Source: Sepiola atlantica (taxonomy: Eukaryota > Mollusca > Cephalopoda > Sepiida > Sepiolidae). From it: a stretch of 64,000 bases of DNA. The position numbers were made by a program, and so were the translations under genes. The notes beneath the pieces are model-generated. The model was not told the DNA's origin. It searched no databases and saw only the letters and a list, made by a program, of their open reading frames with translations. Shown in pieces: positions 31,113-42,289 of this stretch (positions within the stretch are counted from its first letter, which is position 1; every line of letters begins with the position of its first letter). The stretch covers positions 107,383,500 to 107,447,499 of the forward strand of contig OY744519.1 in NCBI GenBank assembly GCA_963556195.1. Reading direction: 5' to 3'.

Positions 31113-32814
31113 CTATAAACAGCAAAGACTGTGATTTGGTTGAGGTGTATATAACTTGAAAATCGAAAATTATAGGAATTAAAGAAACAAAAGAATAAAA
31201 AATGTTAATATTGTGACGTTGTCCCCATGTTCGTCCTCAAATCGAAAAGGTATTACAGCAGAAATGAAGAAATCGAAACAAGAAGTAATGTTTACACTTG
31301 CTTACAATTTATTTCAAGTAAAATGGCGACATTCCTTTTAGCACACTCCGATTTATAGTTACAGCCAACTCCCCAACCCCAGATGGGGAGAGCAAAAGGC
31401 GGAACTTCTGCTCATTTCGATCCTCATGTCTGTTCTTATGTTATTTCCCAATCCTCTTGTGGTCGGTGATGTAATTGTTTTTAATACATTGCTCGGTCGG
31501 CATACATCAAAATAAAAATAATACAATGTTTACAATTTCAATCGTAATCTCAACCTTGAAATTATCAAAACAATCTTCATCACATTCCAAACGCGAGTTC
31601 TACCCACACCCCTGACTTACATTTCGTTACTATCTAGGTTATCATACTTATTTACTATCTTTACTTTTTCGATCACCCCGGGGAAATCTTGTTACAATAT
31701 TGTGTTCAGAACTGGGAGTAGGAGTACACAGGGATGCTCATTCATTCCCGGGCAACATTGGATATGTCTGTTTGTAGAAAATAAACACTTGGGCAATTTA
31801 GACTCTAAGTCTCTCTCTGCAAAAGTACCTGTTGATAAATGTTCAAGATTACTCTAAATCCATTTCGCTAAATCTAAAATCAATTTCCTTCTTAACAATC
31901 TGATAAAAGTCTCCCATCTCATCAGGAACTAATATTTCTTTTTTCCAATTTTAATAATAGATTTTATATTCAGTCATTCCCCTGGCCGCTGGGATTCTTT
32001 AGATATAATTATCATAAGTAGGCATTGGAAACCCAACAGTGTGTGTCTCCTTTCCGAGTTAATTTCTGATCATGATTTGTTTTCTCCTATGGGGGGATTT
32101 AAATCGATATATATAGTGTTGCCAGTTGACAATAGGTTACTAGAGAACCAATTTGGATTATTTTATTTTATTTCTTGAATGACATAATCTCCATTTATCT
32201 CTATTTACTCCTTCACTGACCGATGACAGAAAAGATGAACTGTAGTATCAGAACAGATACTACACTTTGCAATATTTATTTGCACTAAATATCAAAATTT
32301 ACATTTGGAACAAGTTAGGCAGCAGGCTATCAAAAGTGTGGTGGAAAAGGGTATTGTTGGTGATCCTTGGTCTAAAGTGATAAAAATGTCTATCCTAATC
32401 TTAACTAGAATCATCTCAATCACCACAATACCACATTTACTCTAGCGGCTGTCCTACTGTCCTACTGAAATTTTAAAGTTTTTATAAATATCGTTATATA
32501 TACAGAAATTCATTGGAGTATAATGAGGAGTGGGAGAAAAGAAAAGAAAAAAAACGGTTAGTAAGACCCTCCCCACCATTTCTAAATAATAGACCGCTCA
32601 CTGTTTGTGCATATCTGAAAGCAAGCAAGTCGTTCTCTAAATGGGAGTGGGATCTACATAAAAGAAAAAAGAAAAACGGGGGATGGAGTTAGTAGAATGG
32701 GTGGTGTCCTTCCAAGATAAATGCAATTCAGGAGAGGCTGAAGACAAAAAAAATGAAAGTGAGGAGTCGGCATCTTGAAGGATTTCTATCACCAGGGGAG
32801 GGGTACCTCATTCA
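31113..32814. other. No gene seen; small repeat remnants
   Basis: 32228-32272 contains AAAGATGAACTGTAGTATCA, GAACAGATACTACACTTT, part of which equals reversed U2 (AAGTGTAGTATCTGTTC) and part the 3' region of the LINE at 58111-58505. 31290-31560 looks LTR-like in composition but no ends were identified. Confidence 0.35.
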
Positions 32815-32885
32815 GTCGACTAGCTAAGAGGCTAAACTTACCTAAGGGCTGGGGTTCGACTCTCAGCCAAAAGGCCAAGAATCTG
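32815..32885 (+). mobile_element. tRNA-like SINE head (candidate)
   Basis: TCAGTCGACTAGCTAAGAGG then GGGGTTCGACTCTCAGCC (B-box) at tRNA spacing. The 3' part (to about 33070) is a SINE-like tail with GAAGGAAGAAGCC on its minus strand. Confidence 0.45.
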
Positions 32886-33529
32886 GTAATCTCCATTGGT
32901 ATTCAACCCTTCTTTCTATCTTTAAAATGATACTTTTGTACGTATTTCGTTGGCTATCACCCAAGAAGGGTTGAGCTGGCTTCTTCCTTCATCCAGACAG
33001 TGTCATGGACGATTAAGTGCCACCGAGTTTTCGACGTCTGGCAATTTCCAGCCACCCACGAGTCTAAAGATACTGTTGCTTTCCTAACCTTGTATCATAC
33101 ATATTGCAACCAAGTTGCCATAATCATTACAGAAACATTACAGTTCACAAATAGTTAACAGATCCTTCCAGACTGAGGGAACGCTATTCTGTAATTAAAG
33201 CTTCTTTCATACCTTCGAAAAGTTCAACTCGAGACAAAACTGATGGAATACAGCGAGACATTTATTAAATGTGATCTTCATTTCAAATCACTGACCAGTA
33301 GGTGGGAGGGAGGGAGGGAGGTAGGGAGAGATGGAAATCACTTATTATTTATATCTTGTCAGCCAATATCATTCCATGCCTAATGCCTATGGGTGCTTAC
33401 AAACAGACAGTCTTTCCTATCACTCTCTCTCTCTCTTTGAGCCATGTGATGTCATATCTGTTTCTAGTACATTCCCACAGCCTAAGCAATTATCGACTCG
33501 GATCATCAAGTTGACATCGATTAACCTCT
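32886..33529. other. No gene seen
   Basis: SINE tail to about 33070, then unremarkable sequence with (GGGA)n and (TC)n stretches near 33305 and 33425. Confidence 0.45.
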
Positions 33530-34540
33530 CAGCGGTTTCCATCTTCTGTCATTTTCAATGAGCTAAATTATATACTAGGGTATCTACACGCTCAATATCT
33601 AACAGGTCAATGTTGGTACATCGTACATATTTTCTTTTCTTCTTGCTCTTGATACTCCTTCTTTTCTCTTACTCTCCTTCGTTTTCTTTTCTTTGCATAC
33701 GTCATCCTCTTACTCTCCTTTTTTTACGCTGTTACGGCTACTACTACTATTACTATTATTATGCCTTCTATTCTCCTTCTTCAGTCTTCTCCTATGAGGG
33801 AATTTAAATAGATATATAGTATTGCTAGTTTTTAATAGGTTACTAGACGCTCCGTAACCCGTATGGTCAACGTTGGTATATTGTACATTTATTCCTTTTT
33901 TCCTCTTACTCTTCTTATCTTTTTTCTTCTTTATTTACATCATTTATTTATTTACATAATCCTCTTACTCTCCTTCTCTTAACCTCTTGCTGCTACTACA
34001 ATTACTATTCCCTCTATTTCTCTCCTCCAAGTTTCCATTTCCTGTTATTCTCAACTAACTGAATTATATACTAGAGGATCTACCCACTCAATATCTACCC
34101 AGTCAACAATGTACCTATTTCCTTCTCTTCTTGCTCTTTTTACTCCTTCGGTTCTTTACTCTCCTTCTTTTTCCTTTTTTATTTGTGTACGTTATCCTCT
34201 TATGCTCTTGCTGCTATTACTCCTATTACAACTCCCTCTATTCCCCTTCTCCGGACTTTTTTCTCCTATGGGGAACTAAAATAGATATATAGTATTGCTA
34301 GTTTTTAATAGGTTACTAGACGCCTCGTAACCCGTATGGACAATGTGGGTACATTGTACATTTATTGTCGTCTTCCTTTTTTACTCCTCCTTTCCTTTTA
34401 CTCTCTTTCTTTTTTTCTTTTCTTCTTTATTTACGTCATTTATTTATTTACGTCATCTTCTTCATTTCCTTCTCTTGCCACAATGTTGGAGATGAGTGAT
34501 CAGGTGAGCTCAGTTGCAGCATTACAGTAACATAGCAACA
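33530..34540. repeat. Tandem duplication of a ~490-bp pyrimidine-rich unit
   Basis: Unit 1 from about 33530 and unit 2 from about 34035 share TTATATACTAGGGTATCTAC, GATATATAGTATTGCTAGTT and TTTTAATAGGTTACTAGACG (33811 and 34284), and CGTAACCCGTATGG. A partial third copy of the TTGCTAGTTT...GGTTACTAGA segment lies at about 32108-32150. Confidence 0.8.
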
Positions 34541-34756
34541 GCGTTAATGTAATGTAATATACCCCCACCTCCACCCCGCAAAAAAATCTGTATTCACAAA
34601 TTTGCTAAAACGTACACAGCTCGTCTAGGGTGTGAATAAAAAACAATCAAATCCATCTCAAGAAAGACTCCCCCGACAGTTCCTCCCCGTTACACTATTG
34701 TGGGATAAATCATTAATACATGCGACATCTTCGTAAATAAGAGAGTGCAACAGGTC
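34541..34756. other. No gene seen
   Basis: Nothing recognised. Confidence 0.5.
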
Positions 34757-34763
34757 ATTTAAT

Positions 34764-35225
34764 TAGGGGTGGGACGTAATGGGTGAAAATTTCAGATTCA
34801 TGAGAGTAGTATTTTTTTGTGTTCATTTATACATAAATAGCACTAAACAATCAAACATTTTGAAAATTTTGCAAAATTCAGAAGGTGCAGGTCAAAAATA
34901 GCCGTTAGGGCTCCACGTGACTCAAAATCCATCATTTTTTGGTGAAAAAGTGGTTTCCTGCGACATTGCAGGTCCTAAAACATCCTCAAAAGCTATGAAT
35001 GGATATAAATGGTTAAATCTGATATAGTACTTTAATTTAGGACCATTTTCAGGCTGTGAAAGGGTTTTCATGAATGTAAAATAGCCAAAAATTATTGGCT
35101 TGCACCTTCTGAATTTTGCAAAATTTTCAAAATGTTTGATTGTTTAGTGTTATTTATGTATAAATGAACACAAAAAATACTACTCGCATGAATCTGAAAT
35201 TTTCACCCATTACGTGCCACTCCTA
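34764..35225. mobile_element. MITE with ~127-bp TIRs and 7-bp target duplication
   Basis: 462-bp element. TIRs 34764-34893 and 35098-35225 begin TAGGGGTGGGACGTAATGGG and run through AAAATTTCAGATTCATG and AATCAAACATTTTGAAAATT to GAATTTTGC/AAGGTGCA. Flanked by ATTTAAT at 34757-34763 and 35226-35232. No coding. The superfamily is not clear: 7-bp duplications do not fit Tc1 (TA) and are one short of hAT or Merlin. Confidence 0.85.
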
Positions 35226-35232
35226 ATTTAAT

Positions 35233-36552
35233 ACATTTTTAAACCTACTCACTGCGTACTGCAAGGTGTTGAGCATTGTAGTGGAGAAGAATACGAAAAT
35301 ATGCACATGTTTGAATCTCCCGCTGCTAGCTCTGAACGCTGTGACGCCGATTTTCTTTCTTTTGTAGAACATTATTCAATCAGCAGCAACAAACGAATGT
35401 TTTTTTGTAAAAATATAAACTCTTGATTGGAGTCTTAATACAGAAATTTTATTTCAGCCAATCGAAAGTGCAGAAAATATACACTTTCACACCTTTTTAT
35501 AAAAAAATAGACGTTGGAATATAAACGTTGGAATATTGATGCCATACACTGTGAGCCACCTAATTGATACTTAAGCTAAGCCTAAGAAATATTCCACACA
35601 GTCTGCCTGAAAATCTTTTACTGTGTGCATCCCTTCACCTTTCCGACGACAACAGATTCGGACTATCCAGTTTGCTACTGATCCCGCATCCCTACTTAAC
35701 GAGCTGCTCCTGATACTAAGCCGCTTCTTCTTTCGAGAGCCCGCACAGGATTTTTTCTTACCAGTGACTGTATATTTGGCAATTTCTCTAAAATCGCGTT
35801 GTTCGTCGTCAATAAGACATAATTTATTTTGTATGCACAAACATTGTCATTCCTTTTGATATAGTCTACCATCTACACTCTTACTTATCGAGCTGAAAAG
35901 ACATGGGTTTTCGCATCTTCCTTTTTTCACGGGTCCTTTCAAACCGACAAGATGTGATAACTTAGTCGTTTTAAAAGGATGAATACTAACTAATTCTATC
36001 GACACTCCTTATCTGTATATCCATTCTCTACTCGAGCACACATCTTCGCTCACACCTCCGAACAATTAACTCATCACCAAACACATGTAACTCTCTCTCT
36101 CTCTCTATTAATCCTTTTGTACACGTGTACCACATCTCTATCACCCACATAACATAAATGTTATTTTTGTCATTGTTAAACCTTGCTTCATCGTTTTCTT
36201 TCGTCAGTAAAATCTCTTAAGGCTTCAGTAAGATTTCCTCCTTTCATTTTTTTCTCTGTACCCTCTTTCTCTCTCTCTCTCTATCTCTCTCTTTCTCTCT
36301 CTCTCTCTTTTCATCTCCTCTCCTCTCCTCTCCCTTCACTCTCTTCCTCTCACAGACACACATTCACCTAAAGTGTCGTCTTTCTCTTTGTGATGTGGAC
36401 GGATAAGTAACCTCTGCAGCATCCCACTTTTAAACCTTACTTTGTGTCAATCTTACCCACGCGAGCAAGAATATAGGCATCATCTTGTGAACCCCTATTG
36501 CTAGGCGGTCAGTCTATCTTCGCATTTCTCTTTTCTTTCGATGCAGAGTACT

Positions 36553-36598
<46 letters not shown>

Positions 36599-36892
36599 GA
36601 GATATCGATTTATTTAATAATGCGATGAAATGGAGAAACGTAGCAGAACGATTGTCTGTTGGTAGAAAAATTGCTACTCCGATCGGACTGAGCCATATTT
36701 TGTTTTGAATTGTAAACGCAATCTGTTTTCCGTTTTTTAGGAAATAAAATCTTCTTCAAAAAGAAGAGAAAAGCGTCGTCTCTCTATGAAAGGACGAATG
36801 ACGACCTTCCATTTCATTTCGGAAGTGGCTACGTTGTCGTCTACAGTTAACTAAACAAATCTGCTTTTAGGCTTATCTTGCCGTCTCGGGCA
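35233..36892. other. No gene seen; microsatellites
   Basis: (CT)n/(TCTC)n at 36261-36345 and (GA)21 at 36554-36595. A TCTCCTCTCCTCTCC run sits at 36313-36332. No recognised coding. Confidence 0.5.
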
Positions 36893-37065
36893 CGGCACAC
36901 GAGTCAAGCAAACGTGAAAAAGATACTAGCTTGTATAAGCTACTCTCTTTCTTTCTCCGTTCGTTCGGCTTACTCCTTCTTCTTCTTCTTTCCTTTTTGC
37001 CCTAATTCTAATCCCAACCCCAACCCTAACCCAAACACCAACCCAACACAACTCTAACCCTTAAA
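36893..37065. repeat. Dispersed repeat copy 2 followed by degenerate telomere-like repeats
   Basis: 36893-36985 matches 25328-25412. Directly after a (TTC)n run, 36999-37065 reads as imperfect CCCTAA/CCCAACC units (CCCTAATTCTAATCCCAACC, CCAACCCTAACCC), a degraded interstitial telomere-type tract. Confidence 0.6.
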
Positions 37066-37598
37066 TGCTATACTTTTATTTCTATTGATTAATCTGAGGA
37101 AGAAATGAAAAGAAAAGAAGAGGAAAGAAAGAGAAAGGGTGGTCAAGAAGTCACTGCAGGATCATTGAGGGTTTTTTTTTAACTTGAATAGATTCTTTAT
37201 TTTTTATGGTATCTTAATGGAATTTTAACATAATATGACGAAGACAATGGAAATTTGTTTATGAAAAAAAATGAAAAAGAATTTATTTATGAAAAATAAC
37301 ATCTTTTAAATGGTTTCCATTTTCAGCTTCACAAATTCGTGCCCTTGTGAGAGTATCTCAAAGAAAAAGTTTACATCAACAAACCTGAAACTCTACGGGA
37401 ATTTAAGGGGAACAGTCAGGGAATTAAATCGTAATCGAGTGATTCTGTAATCTGTCATGAATAATATTTTGGAAAATGCACAAACTTTTAGCATTGTATA
37501 TTGTATCTTCGACGATCGAACGATTTCAGCGTTGAAAAAAGGGGGTGGAGGGCGATAGCGTAGTACGAACACGAAATTACTTTAGCGTATTATATAGA
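37066..37598. other. No gene seen
   Basis: AT-rich; nothing recognised. Confidence 0.5.
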
Positions 37599-39058
37599 CT
37601 AGCGGGACCCCGTGGAAATTCTACTGAGCAATCTACATCAATCTGTATAATTTACTGTTAATAATACTATTCCTTTTGAAATAAATGTCTGTTAGGGTTA
37701 ATACTATAAAAAAATGACTCTTTCTTCTTCCGTAAAAATAATTGTCATTGTCAGCTTAATATTCTTTAAATAAATAAAACGAACATGTCTCTTCTACATT
37801 TATTTACAATTGTAGTAATTTTTTTAAAAACTTACATATTCTCAGTCTTCTTTCCACAAAAATAATTGTCAGCTAAATATTTTTGAAATCAATAAAACGA
37901 ATTTCATTTTTTGAAATGTATTCATTTAAAACTGTGCTGTTATAGTCGAGGGACAGCAATTTGATTTTGTAAAAATTCATTTTAAAATTGTACTGTTTTA
38001 GTCGACATAATTTAATTTTTGAACAATTCATTTTAAAATTGTACTGTTTTAGTCGACATAATTTGATTTTTGAACAATTCATTTTAAAATTGTACTGTTT
38101 TAGTCAACTTAATTTGATTTTTGAACAATTAATTTTAAAATTGTACAGTTTTAGTCGACATAATTTTATTTTTGAACAATTCATTTTAAAATTGTACTGT
38201 TTTAGTCGACATTAATTTGATTATTTGAACAATTCATTTTAAAATTGTAGAGTTTTAGTCGACATAATTTGATTTTTGAACAATTCATTTTAAAATTGTA
38301 GAGTTTTAGTCGACATAATTTGATTTTTGAACAATTCATTTTAAAATTGTACTGTTTTAGTCAACATAATTTGATTTTTGAACAATTCATTTTAAAATTG
38401 TACTGTTTTAGTCAACATAATTTGATTTTTGAACAATTAATTTTAAAATTGTACAGTTTCAGTCGACATAATTTTATTTTTGAACAATTCATTTTAAAAT
38501 TGTACTGTTTTAGTCGACATAATTTTATTTTTGAACAATTAATTTTAAAATTGTACTGTTTTAGTCGACATAATTTTATTTTTGAACAATTCATTTTAAA
38601 ATAGTACTGTTTTAGTCGACATAATTTGATTTTTGAACAATTCATTTTAAAATTGTACTGTTTTAGTCGACGTAATTTGATTTTTTGAACAATTCATTTT
38701 AAAACTGTACTGTTTTAGTTGACATAATTTGATTTTTTGAACAATTCATTTTAAAATTGTACTGTTTTAGTCGACATAATTTTATTTTTTGAACAATTCA
38801 TTTGTAAACTGTACTGTTTTAGTCGACATAATTTGATTTTTGAACAATTCATTTGTAAACTGTACTGTTTTAGTAGATATAATTTGATTTTTGAACAATT
38901 TATTTTAAAATTGGTTAAGTCAAAATTTGTAACCTTAGCGATATCAGATTAATCACCAATAACTTTCTTTGCTAATCGGACGATCTCATTTGTTTATGTG
39001 TGTGAAAGGTGATGACGTACGCACGAACATAAAGTGGCTTAGTGTATTATTATAGAGA
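37599..39058 (-). mobile_element. Non-autonomous Helitron carrying a minisatellite (1,460 bp)
   Basis: Minus strand: host A, TCTCTATAATAATACACTAA at 39058; far end GAATTTCCACGGGGTCCCGC, TAG, host T at 37598. Both termini follow Helitron rules (A|TC...CTAG|T). Its centre is the 51-bp tandem array at 37929-38915. Helitron-like elements with central tandem repeats are known in molluscs and insects. No Rep/helicase frame, so it is non-autonomous. Confidence 0.75.
37929..38915. repeat. 51-bp minisatellite, ~19 copies
   Basis: Unit contains TTTTAAAATTGTACTGTTTT, AGTCGACATAATTTGATTTT and TGAACAATTCA. Spacing is exactly 51 at 37980, 38031 and 38082. Because 51 is 17 codons, open frames run through it on both strands; they are artefacts. 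A variant pair of units (ATTAATTTTAAAATTG with TACAGTTT) recurs at 38131 and 38439, 308 bp apart, indicating block duplication of six units. Confidence 0.95.
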
Positions 39059-39236
39059 TGTTTTAAATAATAAATTGTAAACCTCTTTTACTTGGTAGTT
39101 AAATGAAAGCTGGAGTCAGGGAAAAACACTTAAAACCTTTTAGCATCGGCTTTTAGAGATTAAAAAGGGAAATTTCTTTAAAATAATTGTAAACACAAAC
39201 AATTTCTTAATAACATTAGATTTATTGATTGTGTGT

Positions 39237-39238
<2 letters not shown>

Positions 39239-39293
<55 letters not shown>
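39239..39293. repeat. (TA)n microsatellite
   Basis: Pure TA run of about 55 nt. Confidence 0.95.
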
Positions 39294-39297
<4 letters not shown>

Positions 39298-39379
39298 TCT
39301 TTTGAAATAAATAAATGAAGCACTCTAGTAGTTGACAAGGTTTATAAAAAAAAACATTGAGATACCACTTGCAAACAGA

Positions 39380-39600
39380 GCCTGCTCTGTAGTCAAGTAG
39401 TTAGAATCGTCGACTATCAGCTAGATGGTCGTAGGTTCGATCCAGACTTGAAACAGGTGCTAATTTAGCCACACTGAAGAGCTGTGGTACAGCGAAACAG
39501 TGTGTCTCCGGATGACTATATAAACCCCCCATTCCCGTGTTAAGCACTATAGTAAGTGATATCGCCCACAATGCAAAGTTTTTTTTGTAAATAAACAAAT
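39380..39600 (+). mobile_element. tRNA-like, hammerhead-bearing SINE candidate 3
   Basis: CTCTGTAGTCAAGTAGTTAG (A-box-like), GACTATCAGCTAGATGGTCG, TAGGTTCGATCCAGACTTG (B-box) form a tRNA-like head. After GAAACAGGTGCTAATTTAGC comes the hammerhead-like core at 39471-39510, then a tail CGGATGACTATATAAACCCC and GTGTTAAGCACTATAG. Similar AAATAAATGAAG-ACTCTAGTAGTTGAC segments lie on both sides (39305-39345 and 39588-39635). Confidence 0.6.
39471..39510 (+). ncRNA. Hammerhead-like core 3 (degenerate)
   Basis: CACA, CTGAAGA, GCTG-TGGTA-CAGC, GAAA, CAGTGTG, TC, TCCGG. Stem II is perfect and the core fits CUGANGA...GAAA...UC. Stem III can be only C-G, A-U around GTG. Stem I does not pair well (CCACA against TCCGG). 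Probably an inactive relative of motifs 1 and 2. Confidence 0.5.
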
Positions 39601-39737
39601 GAAGAACTCTCTAGTTATTGACAAATTTTTAAAAAGGCAATTTTGATCAAAAAAATTGAAGGGATCAATACTAAAATAACCAGACAAAAATTGTCGGTTA
39701 TTTTTAATAATACGTGTCTTAAGGAAAAAATGCTGCC

Positions 39738-39741
<4 letters not shown>

Positions 39742-39781
<40 letters not shown>
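39742..39781. repeat. (TA)n microsatellite
   Basis: Pure TA run. Confidence 0.95.
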
Positions 39782-39784
<3 letters not shown>

Positions 39785-40110
39785 CATTTACTCAAAACTT
39801 TTTTACTTTTCTGTTGTTGAAGATAGGACAATATCAAACGAAAGAATGAGAAAGTATCCATACAAAAATAATTCATTTTTATTGAAAATTTGTTAACACA
39901 AATCTAAAAAGGTTAGTAAAGATTGAGAGTTCAAAGTGTCCCAAGAACGTTCTAGGTGAAAGAAGATTTGTTTTGCATATAAGGAGAAATTAATCATTGT
40001 GTGAGTGTGTGTGTATAAAAAAGATAGGCACTGAAGGGGTACGTGTATATTAGCATGCCTGTTTTGTTGGTGAGCGAGTGTGTGTATAAACTGTGTACAC
40101 AGTTTCGTTC
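39785..40110. repeat. Dispersed repeat D, copy 1
   Basis: ATGAGAAAGTATCCATACAA, AGAGTTCAAAGTGTCC, TTTGTTTTGCATATAAG and a GT-rich tail match 44745-45065; the first part also matches 44385-44500. Class unknown. Confidence 0.65.
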
Positions 40111-40788
40111 GCAGTGTGTATATACTGTCACAGAGAGACAGTGCCACTCGACAAACATTTTTTGTGTTAAATTCTTCCGATTACTAGCGATTGAGCCGCA
40201 ATTTTTCAGATGTTAATTTCTTTTTCTGGTAATTAATCTGCTTCATATAATTTTAATAACATTTCAGCAGAGCTTCGAGTTAGAATCCGCATCGCGTGTG
40301 CGCCGCTCAACTAGGAAATTGCTGCTTTCTTCTGCATATTAAAAACAACTGACCTTGTGTCAAACTTTGCCTTAATCGGAAGGGGTAAATGGAGAGAATC
40401 TGAGGATTAACAATCTATCTGTACGACGAAGAATTTAAATAATATTTATTTAAACAAATAATGATTTTAATAGGACATGCATTAATGTCTTAAAATCAAA
40501 CACAAAAAAAAAGCTAAAAACTAAAAATGTATGTTGCATAAGGTAAGAAACATAATATCACAAGGCTGATGGGTTTTCTTTCCAGGATTTCCTCACTTAA
40601 CTGTCAATTTTAAAGTGAATCATATAAATCAACTACGACATGTTCTTTTCTTCTTCAAGATGTCACAAACAAATGCATAGAAAAAGGAAAAAAAGGTGCA
40701 AAAATAAGTTTTTTATTAAAAAAATATTCTAGCCAAAATATTGTTCAATGTTCACTTGAATGATTCTATTTTGATAATTGCAACGGTC
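40111..40788. other. No gene seen
   Basis: Nothing recognised. Confidence 0.5.
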
Positions 40789-41290
40789 TCTCTCTCTCTC
40801 GCTCTTTATCTCTCTATCGCTTTCTTCATCTATCTCTCTTGCTATCTAACTCGTTCTCTTTTTCCCTCTTACTCCCTCTATTTCCTCTCTCTTCCCCCCT
40901 CTCTATCTTTCCGCCTCTTTCTTTCCCTTTCTCTCTTTCCCTCTCTCCCTCTCTTTTCACTTCTCTCTCTCTCTTTCCTCTTCTATCTTTTCACTTCTCT
41001 TTCTTTCTCTCCCTTTATTTCCCTCTATCTCTCTAGGTATTTATCTTTCTAGCTATATCTCTCCCTCTTTCCCTCTCTATTTCTTTGTCCATCTATCTTT
41101 CTTGCTATCTAACTCTTTCTCTTTTTCCCTCCCCCTCTCTCTCTCTCCCTCTATTCCCCCTCTCTCTATCTTTCTGCCTCTTTCTTTCTATTTCTCCCTT
41201 TTCTTCTTCCCCCCTCTCTCAATTGCCCCCTTTATCTTTTCACTTCTTTCCTTTTCCCTGTCTTTCTTTCCATCTATCTCTCTAGCTATT
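40789..41290. repeat. Polypyrimidine (CT-rich) tract with ~258-bp duplication
   Basis: About 500 nt almost free of purines on the plus strand. CTTGCTATCTAACTCGTTCT at 40838 recurs as CTTGCTATCTAACTCTTTCT near 41101, with matching downstream sequence. Reading frames rich in Ser/Leu/Phe here are composition artefacts. Confidence 0.9.
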
Positions 41291-41317
41291 TATCTTTCTA
41301 GCTATAGCTATGCAACG

Positions 41318-41345
41318 TGCAACGAAACGTCTTCGTCAGTCAGAC
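41318..41345 (+). ncRNA. 3' half of a hammerhead-like motif
   Basis: AACGAAACGTC, TTCGTCAGTCAGAC has the GAAAC-GTC part with a plausible stem I 3' strand. The CTGANGA half is missing, replaced by the polypyrimidine tract. Confidence 0.25.
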
Positions 41346-42289
41346 AATACCTCATCCCATGCTGTGTCTTGGTCTAGTCGAGAAGTATGAGTCGACGCTG
41401 CCCGGGAGGCACATCAACTGGTGGAAGACAAGCACATGAAGAACAAAGGAAAACAACAAAATGGTGAAATCAAACGGATAGTCCGAACAATTCAAAACAC
41501 AACAAAGCTCTTGATTTGTGTTTAAGTTAATAAAATGTATTCTCCTTTGAACTGGTATATGCAAGGAACTTGTGTCTTTTAGTAGGTAGAAGGAAGAGCG
41601 TCTTTGCTTCTAGATGTGACTTGGGGAATGGTCTTCAACTTGTGACTTTTTAAATCAATAGACAATCGATGCGAAACGACTTTTCTTTCATGGTTTTTAA
41701 GAAAAACGAATCCAGTCGATTCAGGAGGGGGTGAGCGCAGCTCCCAACTTAATTTCAACTTTTCTCTACTGACTGTTCTGTTTTTTTTTTTACTTTATAT
41801 AGTTAGACTGGTCACTTACCATTACCCGGACACAATCATTTTGTCACAACCAGTACACAATCCATTAGTCACTGACTACCTCAGTTCAGTCGTCATGAAG
41901 AGACTAACCACGTTAATCACTTTTCCTTGTTCTCGTTTGACTACAATTAACTCGCATACTTGATTTTTCTCGGCTGACATTTTCGTCACTCATGATAATA
42001 CTAACCTTAGCTGACAAATTTTTTACCTTTCTTCGGGTCGCACTTGGGATATCTGCTAACAGCATTTCTAGCTCGGCTCGTAGTCTAAACGACCCTTTTC
42101 TTCTTGGCTTGATTTTCATAACTCATTTGAATAATAAATCGCAATATTATCGGTACAATCTTCCAAATGTATACTAGCACCTTTAATCGCCATAAATACT
42201 TCATAGGGTTCCGGCACTTTGTCATAAGATAGATGCCTCAGGTAGGTCTAATCCATTCAACGGAAGCTGAAGTAGTGGCCTCCACATGT
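41346..42289. other. No gene seen
   Basis: Nothing recognised. Confidence 0.5.

Noticed and set aside
32228..32272. Further U2-derived fragment (minus)
   Set aside because: Part matches U2 (AAGTGTAGTATCTGTTC), but the adjoining part matches the 3' region of a LINE at 58111-58505, so the U2 similarity may be coincidental.
35571..35859. Overlapping frames of 89 and 78 residues
   Set aside because: No domain, no family resemblance, and both strands are equally open.
37988..38645. Repetitive 17-residue-repeat proteins on both strands
   Set aside because: The 51-bp tandem unit is a multiple of three, so frames stay open by periodicity alone. It lies inside a Helitron.
37929..38915. CRISPR-like array
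   Set aside because: Units are contiguous tandem copies without unique spacers, in a eukaryotic transposon context.
40741..41377. Ser/Leu/Phe-rich open frames
   Set aside because: Product of the polypyrimidine tract.
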